Assembly: GCA_938044045.1 (NCBI GenBank)
Contig: CALIQN010000077.1
Location: 1 to 11,929, forward strand
DNA: 11,929 nucleotides
Direction of reading: 5' to 3'
From: an uncultured Peptococcaceae bacterium
Lineage (GTDB): Bacteria > Bacillota > Peptococcia > Peptococcales > Peptococcaceae
Shown here: one piece after another, positions 1-7,485 of the stretch
How the letters are laid out: each line of letters opens with the position of its first letter
How positions within the stretch are numbered: the stretch's first letter is position 1
The notes under the pieces: model-generated
Seen by the model: only the letters and a program-made list of their open reading frames with translations
The model's database searches: none
What the model was told of the DNA's origin: nothing
Program-made: the position numbers and the translations under genes

Positions 1-2
1 AT

Positions 3-3000
3 TTGAAACCCTTAAAGGATCAGGCAGGCAATTCCCTTAAGGTCATTACCAAGGTGGAATACAATAATAATGGACGCTTCAGTGAAGCCAAAGTGATTAA
101 GCGAGAAGAGACGACCATTAAAAATAGCCTCCAACAAGAAATTCCAGTGGTGTATCCAAGTGTCATTGAACTCAATGTGGATACTGCTTCAAATGCCCAA
201 ATGAACCTTGATTTAACCCTCCACGATGGTAGCAATAGACCGATTCCTGATAGTGTTGCCCTAAAGGTCAACTATGATGGAAAACGAGAAGAGAGTAGCT
301 CAGGGGCTAATGATAAGCTTGAATTGCAAAATAAAGTCAATGCCCTTAAAAAAGAGTTTTCTGAAGGCTATCTCAAAACCCTACCAAGCAAGCAAACGGA
401 AACTTTGCTCAGTCTTTTAGAAACCACAAAGACCTTGCTTGAAAATGCACAAGCGTCTTCAGTGGAATATAAGGTTGCCCTAAAAAATTTGGAAAAAGAA
501 GAGGAACACCTTTCAAAAGTCGATGCACTACTTGATGCTCATAAGGCATTGAAAAAAGATTGTGAGACTTGGAAAAAGACAAACCAATACACCAAAGCGA
601 GCATAGAGGCAATTGTTGGTGGTTTGGATGAGATAGAAACAGATTTTAACCATCAAAAACTTTCCGATCAGATGATTCAAACACAAGAGAGCAAAATACA
701 AGCCTTACGTGCAGAGGCGATTGTTAATACAGAAAGTCTAGTACAAAAAATTGCCAGTGCCAAAGAAAAAGCCCAAGGTAGTGAGGGCAAGGCAGAACAA
801 AGGCGTGCCTTGAGTGCTGCTATTGACAATGCAGAGGCATATATTAAAGATGTCAATGAAAAGAAAAATCACACCAATCGAGTGAACTACTACATTGACC
901 AACTCAACTTCTTGATGAAGGCACTAGAGGAAAAGGACTCACCAAATCTAGATCCAAATCCGCCACAACCACAGCCACAACCAAATCCAAATCCTGGTGG
1001 TGAGCCACAAGGCCCAGATGTCACCACAGAAAAGGTCTATACGGTCAATGTACGTTTTGTCAAAGACAATTTAACTACCCCATCTCACGCTAATGGTGTT
1101 CTTATTACTAAGGCAAAGTTAGTGACTAAAGGGGAAAAACATACCTTGTTTATGAAATTACAACCACTGCCTGGTGGTGATGGTACGCCAAGCGGGGTAG
1201 TAACAGGGCTTTCTTATTATGTTAACAATGAGAAAAAACCAATGACGAAGTTAAAAGAAGGTAGTGTTGATATTAGCTATGAAGGTCGAGTACAAAGCTA
1301 TACCTATCCAACAGAAGTGAGTTTCCCAGTAGATGGACAGACCAAGCATGTGAAGTGTAATACTGTTTCCAAATCACCAGCAACAGGTCAAGATGCCCAT
1401 GACCATGATGTCATCTTAGAAATTGATTATGAACACAAAATAGAAGGCTATTCTGAGCAACAAGTTAATAAGTCTGAGTTGATCACGCTATTAAACGTTG
1501 TCAAAGGGGATTACTATGCACGCATGAAAGAGACGGTGCCAAGTCTCCATTGGACAAAGTTGGCAGAGGCCATTCAAAAGGCGGAAGCGATTGTTCAAAA
1601 ATCAACTGCTTCAGAAGATGAAGTCAATACCGCTTATTATGACTTAGGTCAAAAGAAAACCTATGTTGATTTTTGTATCATTGCTCAGTCCACCCAAGCC
1701 AGCGTAGCGACAGACTTAGCTATGGACTTCAATGATGCGAAGTATTCCCAACAAAGCCGTGATAAGGCAAAAGCCTTTGTTGAGGAAAAAAACAAGTTGG
1801 TGGGTGAACTCTTAAAACAAACTGATTTCTCAGTAGATGCAGGTCACGCTCTTTTAGAAGAACTCCGAAATTACTATTTAGAATTGAGGTATGATGTCAG
1901 TACTTTGGAAAGTTTGCTTAGCCAAGCCAAAGAAAAACTCAATCATCAGACCTATACCAAGGACTCGCTTGATCATTTACGTGAGGCAGTTATTGAGGCA
2001 GAGGACTATGTCCAAAAAGCTAAAGCCAGTCGCAAGGTAAGTGACGATCGTGCCAAATACCAAGACAGTCTTCAAACAGCTCTCCAAAATCTAGTGGAAA
2101 AAGGGACAGGTAATCCAAGCCAACCAATTAATACCACAACCCTTGAACAAAAAATTATCGAAGCACAAACTCAAATTACTGACTCTAATTATACAGAAGC
2201 CAGCATTCAAGCTGTGCGTCAGGTCATCACTGAGGCGCAAGCCTACATTCAAGGAGTCAAAAATGGCATTGAAACAACAAATAAGGTACAAGACTATCTG
2301 ACTGCGCTCAATGAAAGCTTGGCGAAGTTGGTGCAAAAGCAAGTTCAAACTCTCCAAGGCAGTTTGGAAGCACATTTCACTCAGCCAAATGGTAGTCCAT
2401 CAATGATGGAAAGATTTTTCCCAGAGAAAAAAGTTGATGTGACTTATTTGATTCAGGACAATAAAACCATCTATGACTTTGTCTTAGCACCAGCACAGGT
2501 TGGTACGGTAAGTTTGAGTGAAGAGGCTGCCGCAACTGAAGCTGTGAGGGTAGAAGAGCAGGCAGAGACAGCTTTACCACGAGCAGAACAAGAGGTAGTG
2601 ACCCCTCAAAGCGTACCAGAAGCAGTCGATACCCTCGCACTGACCTCAGAAGATATTAAGCTATGGTATGTGGACAATGATGGCATGGAAAAAGCGATGA
2701 CTAGTGAAGCCCTAGCCGATGGTAAGCTTAAATTCCATTTTGAAAAGATGGGCAAAGTGGATCCAAACCTTAATTTAAAAGTTTTGGTTAAAGCTATGCC
2801 AAGTGGACAAAAGATGGGGGCACGTCTCAATATCGTTGTCCCAGAAAACTTCTATGGTGCTTTAGAAACAGAGGAAAAACAAAATCTCAAAGATGAACTC
2901 AAAAAAGAAATTGCCCAAATTGATGAATTTTTAAGCTTAGAACCAAGTGATAAGAGTAGTCAATATGACACCTTAAAAACAAGCTTAGAAAGTACCAAAG

Positions 3001-3854
3001 CAAAGGCGATTCAAGCCATCACTTCAGGAGAAAAGGCACTTTTAGAAAATACCTTAAAAGAAATCAAAGAAAAACGAGAAGCCTTTACTCAAAGCTTCCC
3101 TAAAGTTTTAGAAATGAAACAGGCAAAGACAGGCTTACAAAAGCAGATTGAACTGGCTAATGCTAAAAAAGAAGTAGATTATGAAAAGGATAGTTTTACA
3201 CCTTTTGCCAAAGCCCTTGAAAAAGCAAAAGCCGTCCTCAACCAGGCGACAATTAGACAAAAAGATTTGGATGAGGCTATTAGCGATCTAGAAAAAGCGA
3301 CCAACGCCTTAAAAATAAAGGCAAGTATTTCTAGTGGCGGTGGCGGAGGTGGTGGCGGTAGCTATCCACTACCAACAAAGGTTGAAAACAACAATAAAAC
3401 AAGTGAGCCAAAAGAAGGTGTCCTTGCACCTACAGCAAGTCAAGGTCTAAAAGCAGTCTTTAAGATTGGACAAAAATCTTATCTTGTGATTAAAGAGGGC
3501 AAGCAAGAAGCGTATCACTTTGATGTTGCACCAATTGTTAAAAATGGCAAAACCATGTTATCGGCACGCATGATAGGTGAGCTTTTAGGGGTTAAAGTTG
3601 ACTTTGATAGTAAGACAAAGACAGCTAAATTTACCTATGCTACTGATAAGGCAAGTAATAGCCTATCACTTACCTTAGGTAAGCAAATGATGGAAATCAA
3701 TGGCAAAAACCGGGCACTAAGTACGCCGATCGTCCTTGAAAAGGGAAGAATTCTCTTGCCTTTGAGAGATATTCAAGTTGCCTTAAAAGAACTTGGCTTG
3801 GAAACTTCCCTCGAGTGGAATCATCAAACAAAGGAAGTTACCTTAAATAAGTAA
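3..3854 (+). CDS. Large modular surface protein with NEAT-like domains, FIVAR-like helical modules and a C-terminal Cu-amine-oxidase-N-like domain (5' partial)
   Basis: The gene is open at the left edge; 1283 residues are visible, numbered here from nt 3. The TTG there is not a start, because the protein begins mid-domain. Visible order: tail of a NEAT-like beta domain (about 1-93), charged helices (95-312), Pro/Gln/Asn linker (313-339), a full NEAT-like domain (345-480), helical FIVAR-like modules (484-778, two clear copies from Leu635 and Leu714 sharing a YT..S pattern), a divergent third NEAT-like domain with an insert (781-956), more helices (957-1108), an eight-Gly linker (1112-1119), and a copper-amine-oxidase N-terminal-like domain (about 1149-1283) that ends the protein. 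There is no LPXTG or membrane anchor at the C-terminus. A role in adhesion or haem binding is inferred from NEAT/FIVAR families; the NEAT call is by pattern only. A signal peptide would lie outside the window. Confidence 0.8.
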   Translation: MKPLKDQAGNSLKVITKVEYNNNGRFSEAKVIKREETTIKNSLQQEIPVVYPSVIELNVDTASNAQMNLDLTLHDGSNRPIPDSVALKVNYDGKREESSSGANDKLELQNKVNALKKEFSEGYLKTLPSKQTETLLSLLETTKTLLENAQASSVEYKVALKNLEKEEEHLSKVDALLDAHKALKKDCETWKKTNQYTKASIEAIVGGLDEIETDFNHQKLSDQMIQTQESKIQALRAEAIVNTESLVQKIASAKEKAQGSEGKAEQRRALSAAIDNAEAYIKDVNEKKNHTNRVNYYIDQLNFLMKALEEKDSPNLDPNPPQPQPQPNPNPGGEPQGPDVTTEKVYTVNVRFVKDNLTTPSHANGVLITKAKLVTKGEKHTLFMKLQPLPGGDGTPSGVVTGLSYYVNNEKKPMTKLKEGSVDISYEGRVQSYTYPTEVSFPVDGQTKHVKCNTVSKSPATGQDAHDHDVILEIDYEHKIEGYSEQQVNKSELITLLNVVKGDYYARMKETVPSLHWTKLAEAIQKAEAIVQKSTASEDEVNTAYYDLGQKKTYVDFCIIAQSTQASVATDLAMDFNDAKYSQQSRDKAKAFVEEKNKLVGELLKQTDFSVDAGHALLEELRNYYLELRYDVSTLESLLSQAKEKLNHQTYTKDSLDHLREAVIEAEDYVQKAKASRKVSDDRAKYQDSLQTALQNLVEKGTGNPSQPINTTTLEQKIIEAQTQITDSNYTEASIQAVRQVITEAQAYIQGVKNGIETTNKVQDYLTALNESLAKLVQKQVQTLQGSLEAHFTQPNGSPSMMERFFPEKKVDVTYLIQDNKTIYDFVLAPAQVGTVSLSEEAAATEAVRVEEQAETALPRAEQEVVTPQSVPEAVDTLALTSEDIKLWYVDNDGMEKAMTSEALADGKLKFHFEKMGKVDPNLNLKVLVKAMPSGQKMGARLNIVVPENFYGALETEEKQNLKDELKKEIAQIDEFLSLEPSDKSSQYDTLKTSLESTKAKAIQAITSGEKALLENTLKEIKEKREAFTQSFPKVLEMKQAKTGLQKQIELANAKKEVDYEKDSFTPFAKALEKAKAVLNQATIRQKDLDEAISDLEKATNALKIKASISSGGGGGGGGSYPLPTKVENNNKTSEPKEGVLAPTASQGLKAVFKIGQKSYLVIKEGKQEAYHFDVAPIVKNGKTMLSARMIGELLGVKVDFDSKTKTAKFTYATDKASNSLSLTLGKQMMEINGKNRALSTPIVLEKGRILLPLRDIQVALKELGLETSLEWNHQTKEVTLNK

Positions 3855-3901
3855 GTGTACTTGCCTCCCATAGGTTTAAAAAGGCAATAAAGTATGTTAG
3901 G

Positions 3902-3940
3902 ATAATCCCTATCTGTTAGTAGGTAGGGATTATTTTATTT
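3902..3940 (+). terminator. Rho-independent terminator after the surface protein gene
   Basis: Ten perfect base pairs (3902-3911 with 3924-3933), extendable by two more including one G-U pair, are followed by a short T-rich stretch (TTTATTT). It lies 48 nt after the surface protein stop and ends just before the ribosome binding site of the next gene. It would therefore also sit in the leader of any transcript that starts upstream of it. Confidence 0.7.
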
Positions 3941-3953
3941 GGGGAGAATCATT

Positions 3954-4733
3954 ATGTCATATGTTGTGATTACAGGTGCAAGCAGTGGGATTGGCCTTGG
4001 TGCTGCCTATGCTTTTGCTAAAAGAGGTGAAAACCTTATCTTGGCAGCTAGACGAAAAGAGGCGTTAGAAGCGCTTAGAGGTGAGCTGTTAAGCCTGTAT
4101 CCTAGCCTTAGTGTATTGAGTTATGCTGTGGATTTAAGGGTACAAGAGGATTTAAAGACATTTTTTGATTGGACGAGAGATAAAGCAGTGCATCTTTGGA
4201 TCAATTCTGCCGGTAGAGGCTATCGTGGTAAAAGCCTAGATCTAAAAGTAGAGGACTTAGAAGAATTACTTCAGCTCAATGTGATGTCGGTAGCTAGTCT
4301 ATCTCACCTTTTTGTCCAAAATGCCCAGGCGAATGCTGCGCTTATTAATGTGGCTTCTAGTATGGGTTATCAGTTTACCGCTCAAGCGAGTTTGTATTCA
4401 GCGAGCAAATTTTTTATGACCAGTTTGACCGAGGGCTTGTATGAAGAAATGAAACAAGACCCACGAAAGCTTAAAATAAAACTGTACTGTCCTAGTGCCG
4501 TCAAGACTAATTTTTCTTTTGTTGCTGGGGGGTTAAAGGAAGCGGACTATGAAAAGGTTTTCAGTCGCTTTCATACAAAGGAAGAGGCGGGAGAACATCT
4601 CTACACCTTGTACCAAAGTGAAGCAATGCTTGGTTTGGTGGATGTTAAAACTTATGAATTTAAGCTTCTACCGCCACAGCACCCGACTTTTCAAGCACAT
4701 CAGTATGATAAAGAAAAAAGCACACTTCTTTGA
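3954..4733 (+). CDS. Short-chain dehydrogenase/reductase (classical SDR)
   Basis: This 259-residue protein is a typical cytosolic NAD(P)-dependent oxidoreductase of the classical SDR family; the substrate cannot be told. The cofactor motif TGASSGIG is at 7-14, followed by an AARR stretch at 31-34 that suggests NADP(H) preference. NSAG is at 84-87, and the catalytic tetrad is visible as Asn109, Ser135, Tyr148 and Lys152 (YSASK). The CPSAVKT stretch matches the usual PG-motif region. I chose ATG 3954 because GGGGAG lies 7 nt upstream. An in-frame TTG at 3939 would add five residues but lies upstream of that site. The stop codon lies inside the stem of the shared terminator with the convergent ATPase gene. 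No strong promoter was found between it and the surface protein gene, so it may use a weak promoter or readthrough. Confidence 0.93.
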   Translation: MSYVVITGASSGIGLGAAYAFAKRGENLILAARRKEALEALRGELLSLYPSLSVLSYAVDLRVQEDLKTFFDWTRDKAVHLWINSAGRGYRGKSLDLKVEDLEELLQLNVMSVASLSHLFVQNAQANAALINVASSMGYQFTAQASLYSASKFFMTSLTEGLYEEMKQDPRKLKIKLYCPSAVKTNFSFVAGGLKEADYEKVFSRFHTKEEAGEHLYTLYQSEAMLGLVDVKTYEFKLLPPQHPTFQAHQYDKEKSTLL

Positions 4734-4758
4734 GTTTTCAAAGAAGTGTGCTTTTTTT
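4714..4758. terminator. Bidirectional terminator shared by the dehydrogenase and ATPase genes
   Basis: A perfect 20-bp inverted repeat (4714-4733 with 4738-4757) has a 4-nt loop (GTTT). It is flanked by A6 on the left and T7 on the right, so it can terminate transcription from both sides. The dehydrogenase TGA (4731-4733) forms the top of the left arm, and the ATPase stop (4757-4759) overlaps the base of the right arm. Confidence 0.92.
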
Positions 4759-6847
4759 AACGTTCTTTTAAAAGTGGCGTCATGCTATTTAAAGCCAACA
4801 CAAGGGTAGAGCCATTGTGTAAAAGGGCTGAGGTACCTGGGGTGATAAGGGCGAAGAAGCCAAGGGCAATCAGTCCACCATTAAAACCTGTTACGGTATG
4901 ATAGTTGAATTTAATGCGCTTCATCAAGCTTCGAGCAATTTCAATTAAGGTCACCAGACTCATCAAATCATTGGAAGAAATGGTGATATCTGAGATTTCT
5001 CGTGCCAAAGATGAGCTATCTTGCATAGCAATCCCAGCATCACTTGCTGAAAGTGCTGGGGAATCATTGACGCCATCGCCAATCATGATGACTTTTTTGT
5101 TCTTAGCTTTTTCAGCTTGGACAAAGTTTGCCTTGTCTTCAGGTAAGACTTCAGCAAAAAATTCTTCAAAGCCTAGCTCTTCTGCAACAGCTTTTGCTGT
5201 ACGGTAGCTGTCCCCTGTCATCATTACAGGGCGGATGCCCATAGCTTTAAGGGCTTTGATCATCGCAGGGGCTTCTTCTCGAATTGGATCTTCAATGAGT
5301 AAGATGGCGGAAAGCTTATGATCAATAGCCATATAAAGATGAGAAAAATGTGCGGGCAAAGCTGCCAAGATGGCCTCTTCCTCTTCTGTGACAGGAATGG
5401 CTTCATCTTCAAAGATGAAGTGGTAACTACCGATTAAGACACGTTTGTTGTCAATAGTGGAAGCAATCCCATGAGCGATAATATATTCCACTTCGGAGTG
5501 CATTTCTTCATGAGTTAGCCCTTCTATCTTGGCTTGATTGACAACAGCACGTGCCACAGAGTGTGGGAAGTGCTCTTCTAAGCAAGCGGCAATACGAAGC
5601 ATTTCTCGTTTATCATTACCATCAAGGGTAATAACATCATGAACAACAGGGCTAGCCTTTGTCAGTGTCCCTGTCTTATCAAAGACGATGGTATCTGCTT
5701 CGGCACAGGCCTCAAGGAATTTACCGCCTTTGATGACAATAGAATGGCTGGCTGCTTCTTTCATTGCTGAGAGAACAGAAAGAGGAATCGCAAGCTTTAA
5801 GGCACAAGAAAAGTCGACCATCAAGAAAGCTAGGGCTTTATTGAGATTACGGGTGAGAAGGAAGGCAAAGATAGCGCCTAAAAAGCTAAATGGTACCAAT
5901 TTATCAGCGAGTTTTTCAGCAGAAGATTGGACATTGCTCTTTAGTTTTTCACTTTCTTCTATCATGTTGACGATACGTGCATAACGACTTTCAGCTAGTG
6001 GTTTATCCACAAGAATATCAATGGCACCTTCTTCAACAACAGTACCCGCATAAACGCTCTTGCCTTTGTTTTTGACAACAGGGATACTTTCACCTGTGAG
6101 GGTTGCCTGATTGACCATGGCTTCTCCACTAAGGACCGTCCCATCAATTGGGATTAATCCTCCCATGCGGAGGACTAAGACATCATTTTCTTTGACAGAA
6201 GAAAGTGGAACGAGGACTTCCTCTCCAGTTTCTAGACGCAACCATACATTATCGACGTTGATTGCCATATTTTTGGCAAGATCATCGATGGATTTTTTAT
6301 GCGTCCATTCTTCTAAAAGTTCACCAATCCCAAGGAGATACATGATATTAGAAGCAGTCGGTATATCGTTACGTAAGATAGAAATTCCAATCGCACTAGC
6401 GTCTAAGAGGGCAACATCAATTCTCTTTTGGTAAAGGGATTTTAGCCCACTGAGCAAGTAAGGTATAGCACCATAGACACCAAGCACATAATTTAGAGAA
6501 GCTGGCAAAAGTATTTTTTTGGTAAAATGAAAAAATGTTTTGCTAAAAAGACGTTTTTTATAGACGTCATTGAGTTCAATTCCTGTGAGACAAGTCTTTG
6601 CTTCATCGCTGAGTTCTTCTTGAAATTGGAATTGGCTCAGGGCATGGAGTAAGGCTTCTTTGGTTTGAGGCACATCATAGTACAGTGCTAGCTCGCCGAT
6701 ATGGCTATAATATTTTAGTTTTTTCAAGCCGTTAAGAATAGGAAAGGCAACTTGAAGTTGAGCGATTTCCTCATAACTTAGGCTAGCTTTTTTGACGATT
6801 TTTATACGTAGACGTCCTTTAGTGGCGTGTTTAACTAAGATTTGCAT
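4757..6847 (-). CDS. Heavy-metal-translocating P1B-type ATPase (efflux pump)
   Basis: This 696-residue inner-membrane pump uses ATP to move a metal ion, probably outward. P-type landmarks are all present: TGES (251-254), phosphorylation site DKTGTLT (390-396), an HP-like HFPHS (426-430), MTGD (543-546) and GDGVND (590-595). The N-terminus (about 1-75, GRLRIK at 11-16) looks like an HMA-type fold but has no CxxC. In the membrane metal-binding helix the usual CPC/SPC is replaced by DFSCALKLAIP (345-355), so Cu or Zn/Cd specificity is not supported. Related ATPases next to DUF6110 proteins are often annotated as manganese or general metal exporters; the ion here is unproven. It is the last gene of a minus-strand operon, starting 5 nt after the DUF6110-like stop with only a weak ribosome binding site, so translational coupling is likely. 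Confidence 0.93.
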   Translation of the reverse strand: MQILVKHATKGRLRIKIVKKASLSYEEIAQLQVAFPILNGLKKLKYYSHIGELALYYDVPQTKEALLHALSQFQFQEELSDEAKTCLTGIELNDVYKKRLFSKTFFHFTKKILLPASLNYVLGVYGAIPYLLSGLKSLYQKRIDVALLDASAIGISILRNDIPTASNIMYLLGIGELLEEWTHKKSIDDLAKNMAINVDNVWLRLETGEEVLVPLSSVKENDVLVLRMGGLIPIDGTVLSGEAMVNQATLTGESIPVVKNKGKSVYAGTVVEEGAIDILVDKPLAESRYARIVNMIEESEKLKSNVQSSAEKLADKLVPFSFLGAIFAFLLTRNLNKALAFLMVDFSCALKLAIPLSVLSAMKEAASHSIVIKGGKFLEACAEADTIVFDKTGTLTKASPVVHDVITLDGNDKREMLRIAACLEEHFPHSVARAVVNQAKIEGLTHEEMHSEVEYIIAHGIASTIDNKRVLIGSYHFIFEDEAIPVTEEEEAILAALPAHFSHLYMAIDHKLSAILLIEDPIREEAPAMIKALKAMGIRPVMMTGDSYRTAKAVAEELGFEEFFAEVLPEDKANFVQAEKAKNKKVIMIGDGVNDSPALSASDAGIAMQDSSSLAREISDITISSNDLMSLVTLIEIARSLMKRIKFNYHTVTGFNGGLIALGFFALITPGTSALLHNGSTLVLALNSMTPLLKER

Positions 6848-6852
6848 GAGGC

Positions 6853-7119
6853 TTAAATTTCAGAAGTTTCTTCGTTGGCGTCAACGAAAGCTTTAGCATC
6901 TTTCTTTTCTTGGTTAACTGCCTTAGCTTCAGCGATGACATCATCAACATTAGCTTGGACACCATCAACCATACCAAGGACATTATCTTTAACACGAAGA
7001 CCAAGGGCAGCGACTTCGACACAAGCCTTTTTAGATGGGGCAGAAAGAAGTGCCTTAAGACCTAAAGAACCAGTAACGACACCACAAACAAAATAAGCTA
7101 ATTTTTTTTCTACAAACAT
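6853..7119 (-). CDS. DUF6110-like small membrane protein
   Basis: This 88-residue protein has one hydrophobic N-terminal helix (about 8-25, Gly-rich: CGVVTGSLGLKAL) followed by a charged, Lys/Ala/Glu-rich amphipathic tail that would be cytoplasmic or membrane-associated. I recognise the pattern as DUF6110, a family found next to P1B ATPases; its function is unknown to me. The start at 7119 is supported by AAGGAGAG a few bases upstream. It sits between the microprotein gene and the ATPase gene, 72 nt after the former and 5 nt before the latter. A role as an accessory or regulatory subunit of the ATPase is inferred from this arrangement only. Confidence 0.8.
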   Translation of the reverse strand: MFVEKKLAYFVCGVVTGSLGLKALLSAPSKKACVEVAALGLRVKDNVLGMVDGVQANVDDVIAEAKAVNQEKKDAKAFVDANEETSEI

Positions 7120-7191
7120 GAATTTTCTCTCCTTTTTAGTGAATACATAAAATTTTTAATACATAAACAATAAGGTTACAAAAATGATTGA

Positions 7192-7272
7192 CTAACTTTT
7201 ATTACGTCCAGTGATGTAAACCATGACCATAGCGAAGAATGAGACATATGCCCAAAAACGATGCTGTTTCAT
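7192..7272 (-). CDS. 26-residue membrane microprotein, first gene of the ATPase operon
   Basis: A very short reading frame encodes a basic N-terminus (MKQHR), one hydrophobic stretch (FWAYVSFFAMVMVYITG) and a basic end (RNKS). That is just enough for one membrane helix. A strong GGAGG lies 8 nt before the ATG (7281-7285), the best ribosome binding site in this operon, and the operon promoter lies just upstream. No function is assigned. The position suggests a partner of the DUF6110-like protein or the ATPase. It could instead be a leader peptide, but the helix-like composition and strong initiation site favour a real small protein. Confidence 0.7.
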   Translation of the reverse strand: MKQHRFWAYVSFFAMVMVYITGRNKS

Positions 7273-7337
7273 CTAAAGGACCTCCTTTCAGTAGGAAAAA
7301 CATGTTAGCAAAGCAAGAATAAGTAACTTTCTTAATA

Positions 7338-7366
7338 AAGATACCCCAAAAAAAGATGTTTGACAA
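7338..7366 (-). promoter_or_regulatory. Sigma-A-type promoter of the microprotein/DUF6110/ATPase operon
   Basis: On the minus strand, TTGTCA (7361-7366) and TATCTT (7338-7343) are separated by exactly 17 nt. The predicted transcript starts near 7331, giving a leader of about 58 nt before the microprotein ATG. No clear operator palindrome is seen over it. Confidence 0.7.
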
Positions 7367-7443
7367 CGGAAAAAGTAAAAATTAGAAATAATAACTTGAT
7401 TTTTTTTGTAAGCGTAAAATAATTCAAACGCATCAATCTTGAC

Positions 7444-7460
7444 ACAGTATGCTATACTGT
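7444..7460 (+). promoter_or_regulatory. Extended -10 promoter of nadE overlapped by a perfect palindrome
   Basis: TGCTATACT (7450-7458) is an extended -10 element. It lies inside a perfect inverted repeat with 7-bp arms, ACAGTAT and ATACTGT, separated by GCT. There is no good -35 box at 17 nt; the TTGACA at 7439-7444 is only 8 nt away. The palindrome is a likely operator, where a bound repressor would block the polymerase. The regulator is unknown. A second weak promoter (TTGATT 7396-7401, AATAAT 7418-7423, spacing 16) is possible upstream. Confidence 0.6.
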
Positions 7461-7485
7461 AAGGAAAAGAATGGGGGTTAAATGG

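Noticed and set aside
3..5. TTG at the left edge as the true start of the surface protein.
   Set aside because: The protein begins in the middle of a beta domain, with no signal peptide or upstream site, so the gene continues to the left.
3939..3953. TTG start giving a dehydrogenase longer by five residues.
   Set aside because: It lies upstream of the GGGGAG site, which is well spaced for the ATG at 3954, and the SDR family normally begins just before the TGASSGIG motif.
4549..4809. 86-residue plus-strand frame overlapping the dehydrogenase end and the terminator.
   Set aside because: It runs through the strong bidirectional terminator and has no recognisable features.
7439..7444. TTGACA as the -35 box of nadE.
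   Set aside because: It is only 8 nt from the TATACT box, and at 17 nt downstream there is no -10-like sequence.
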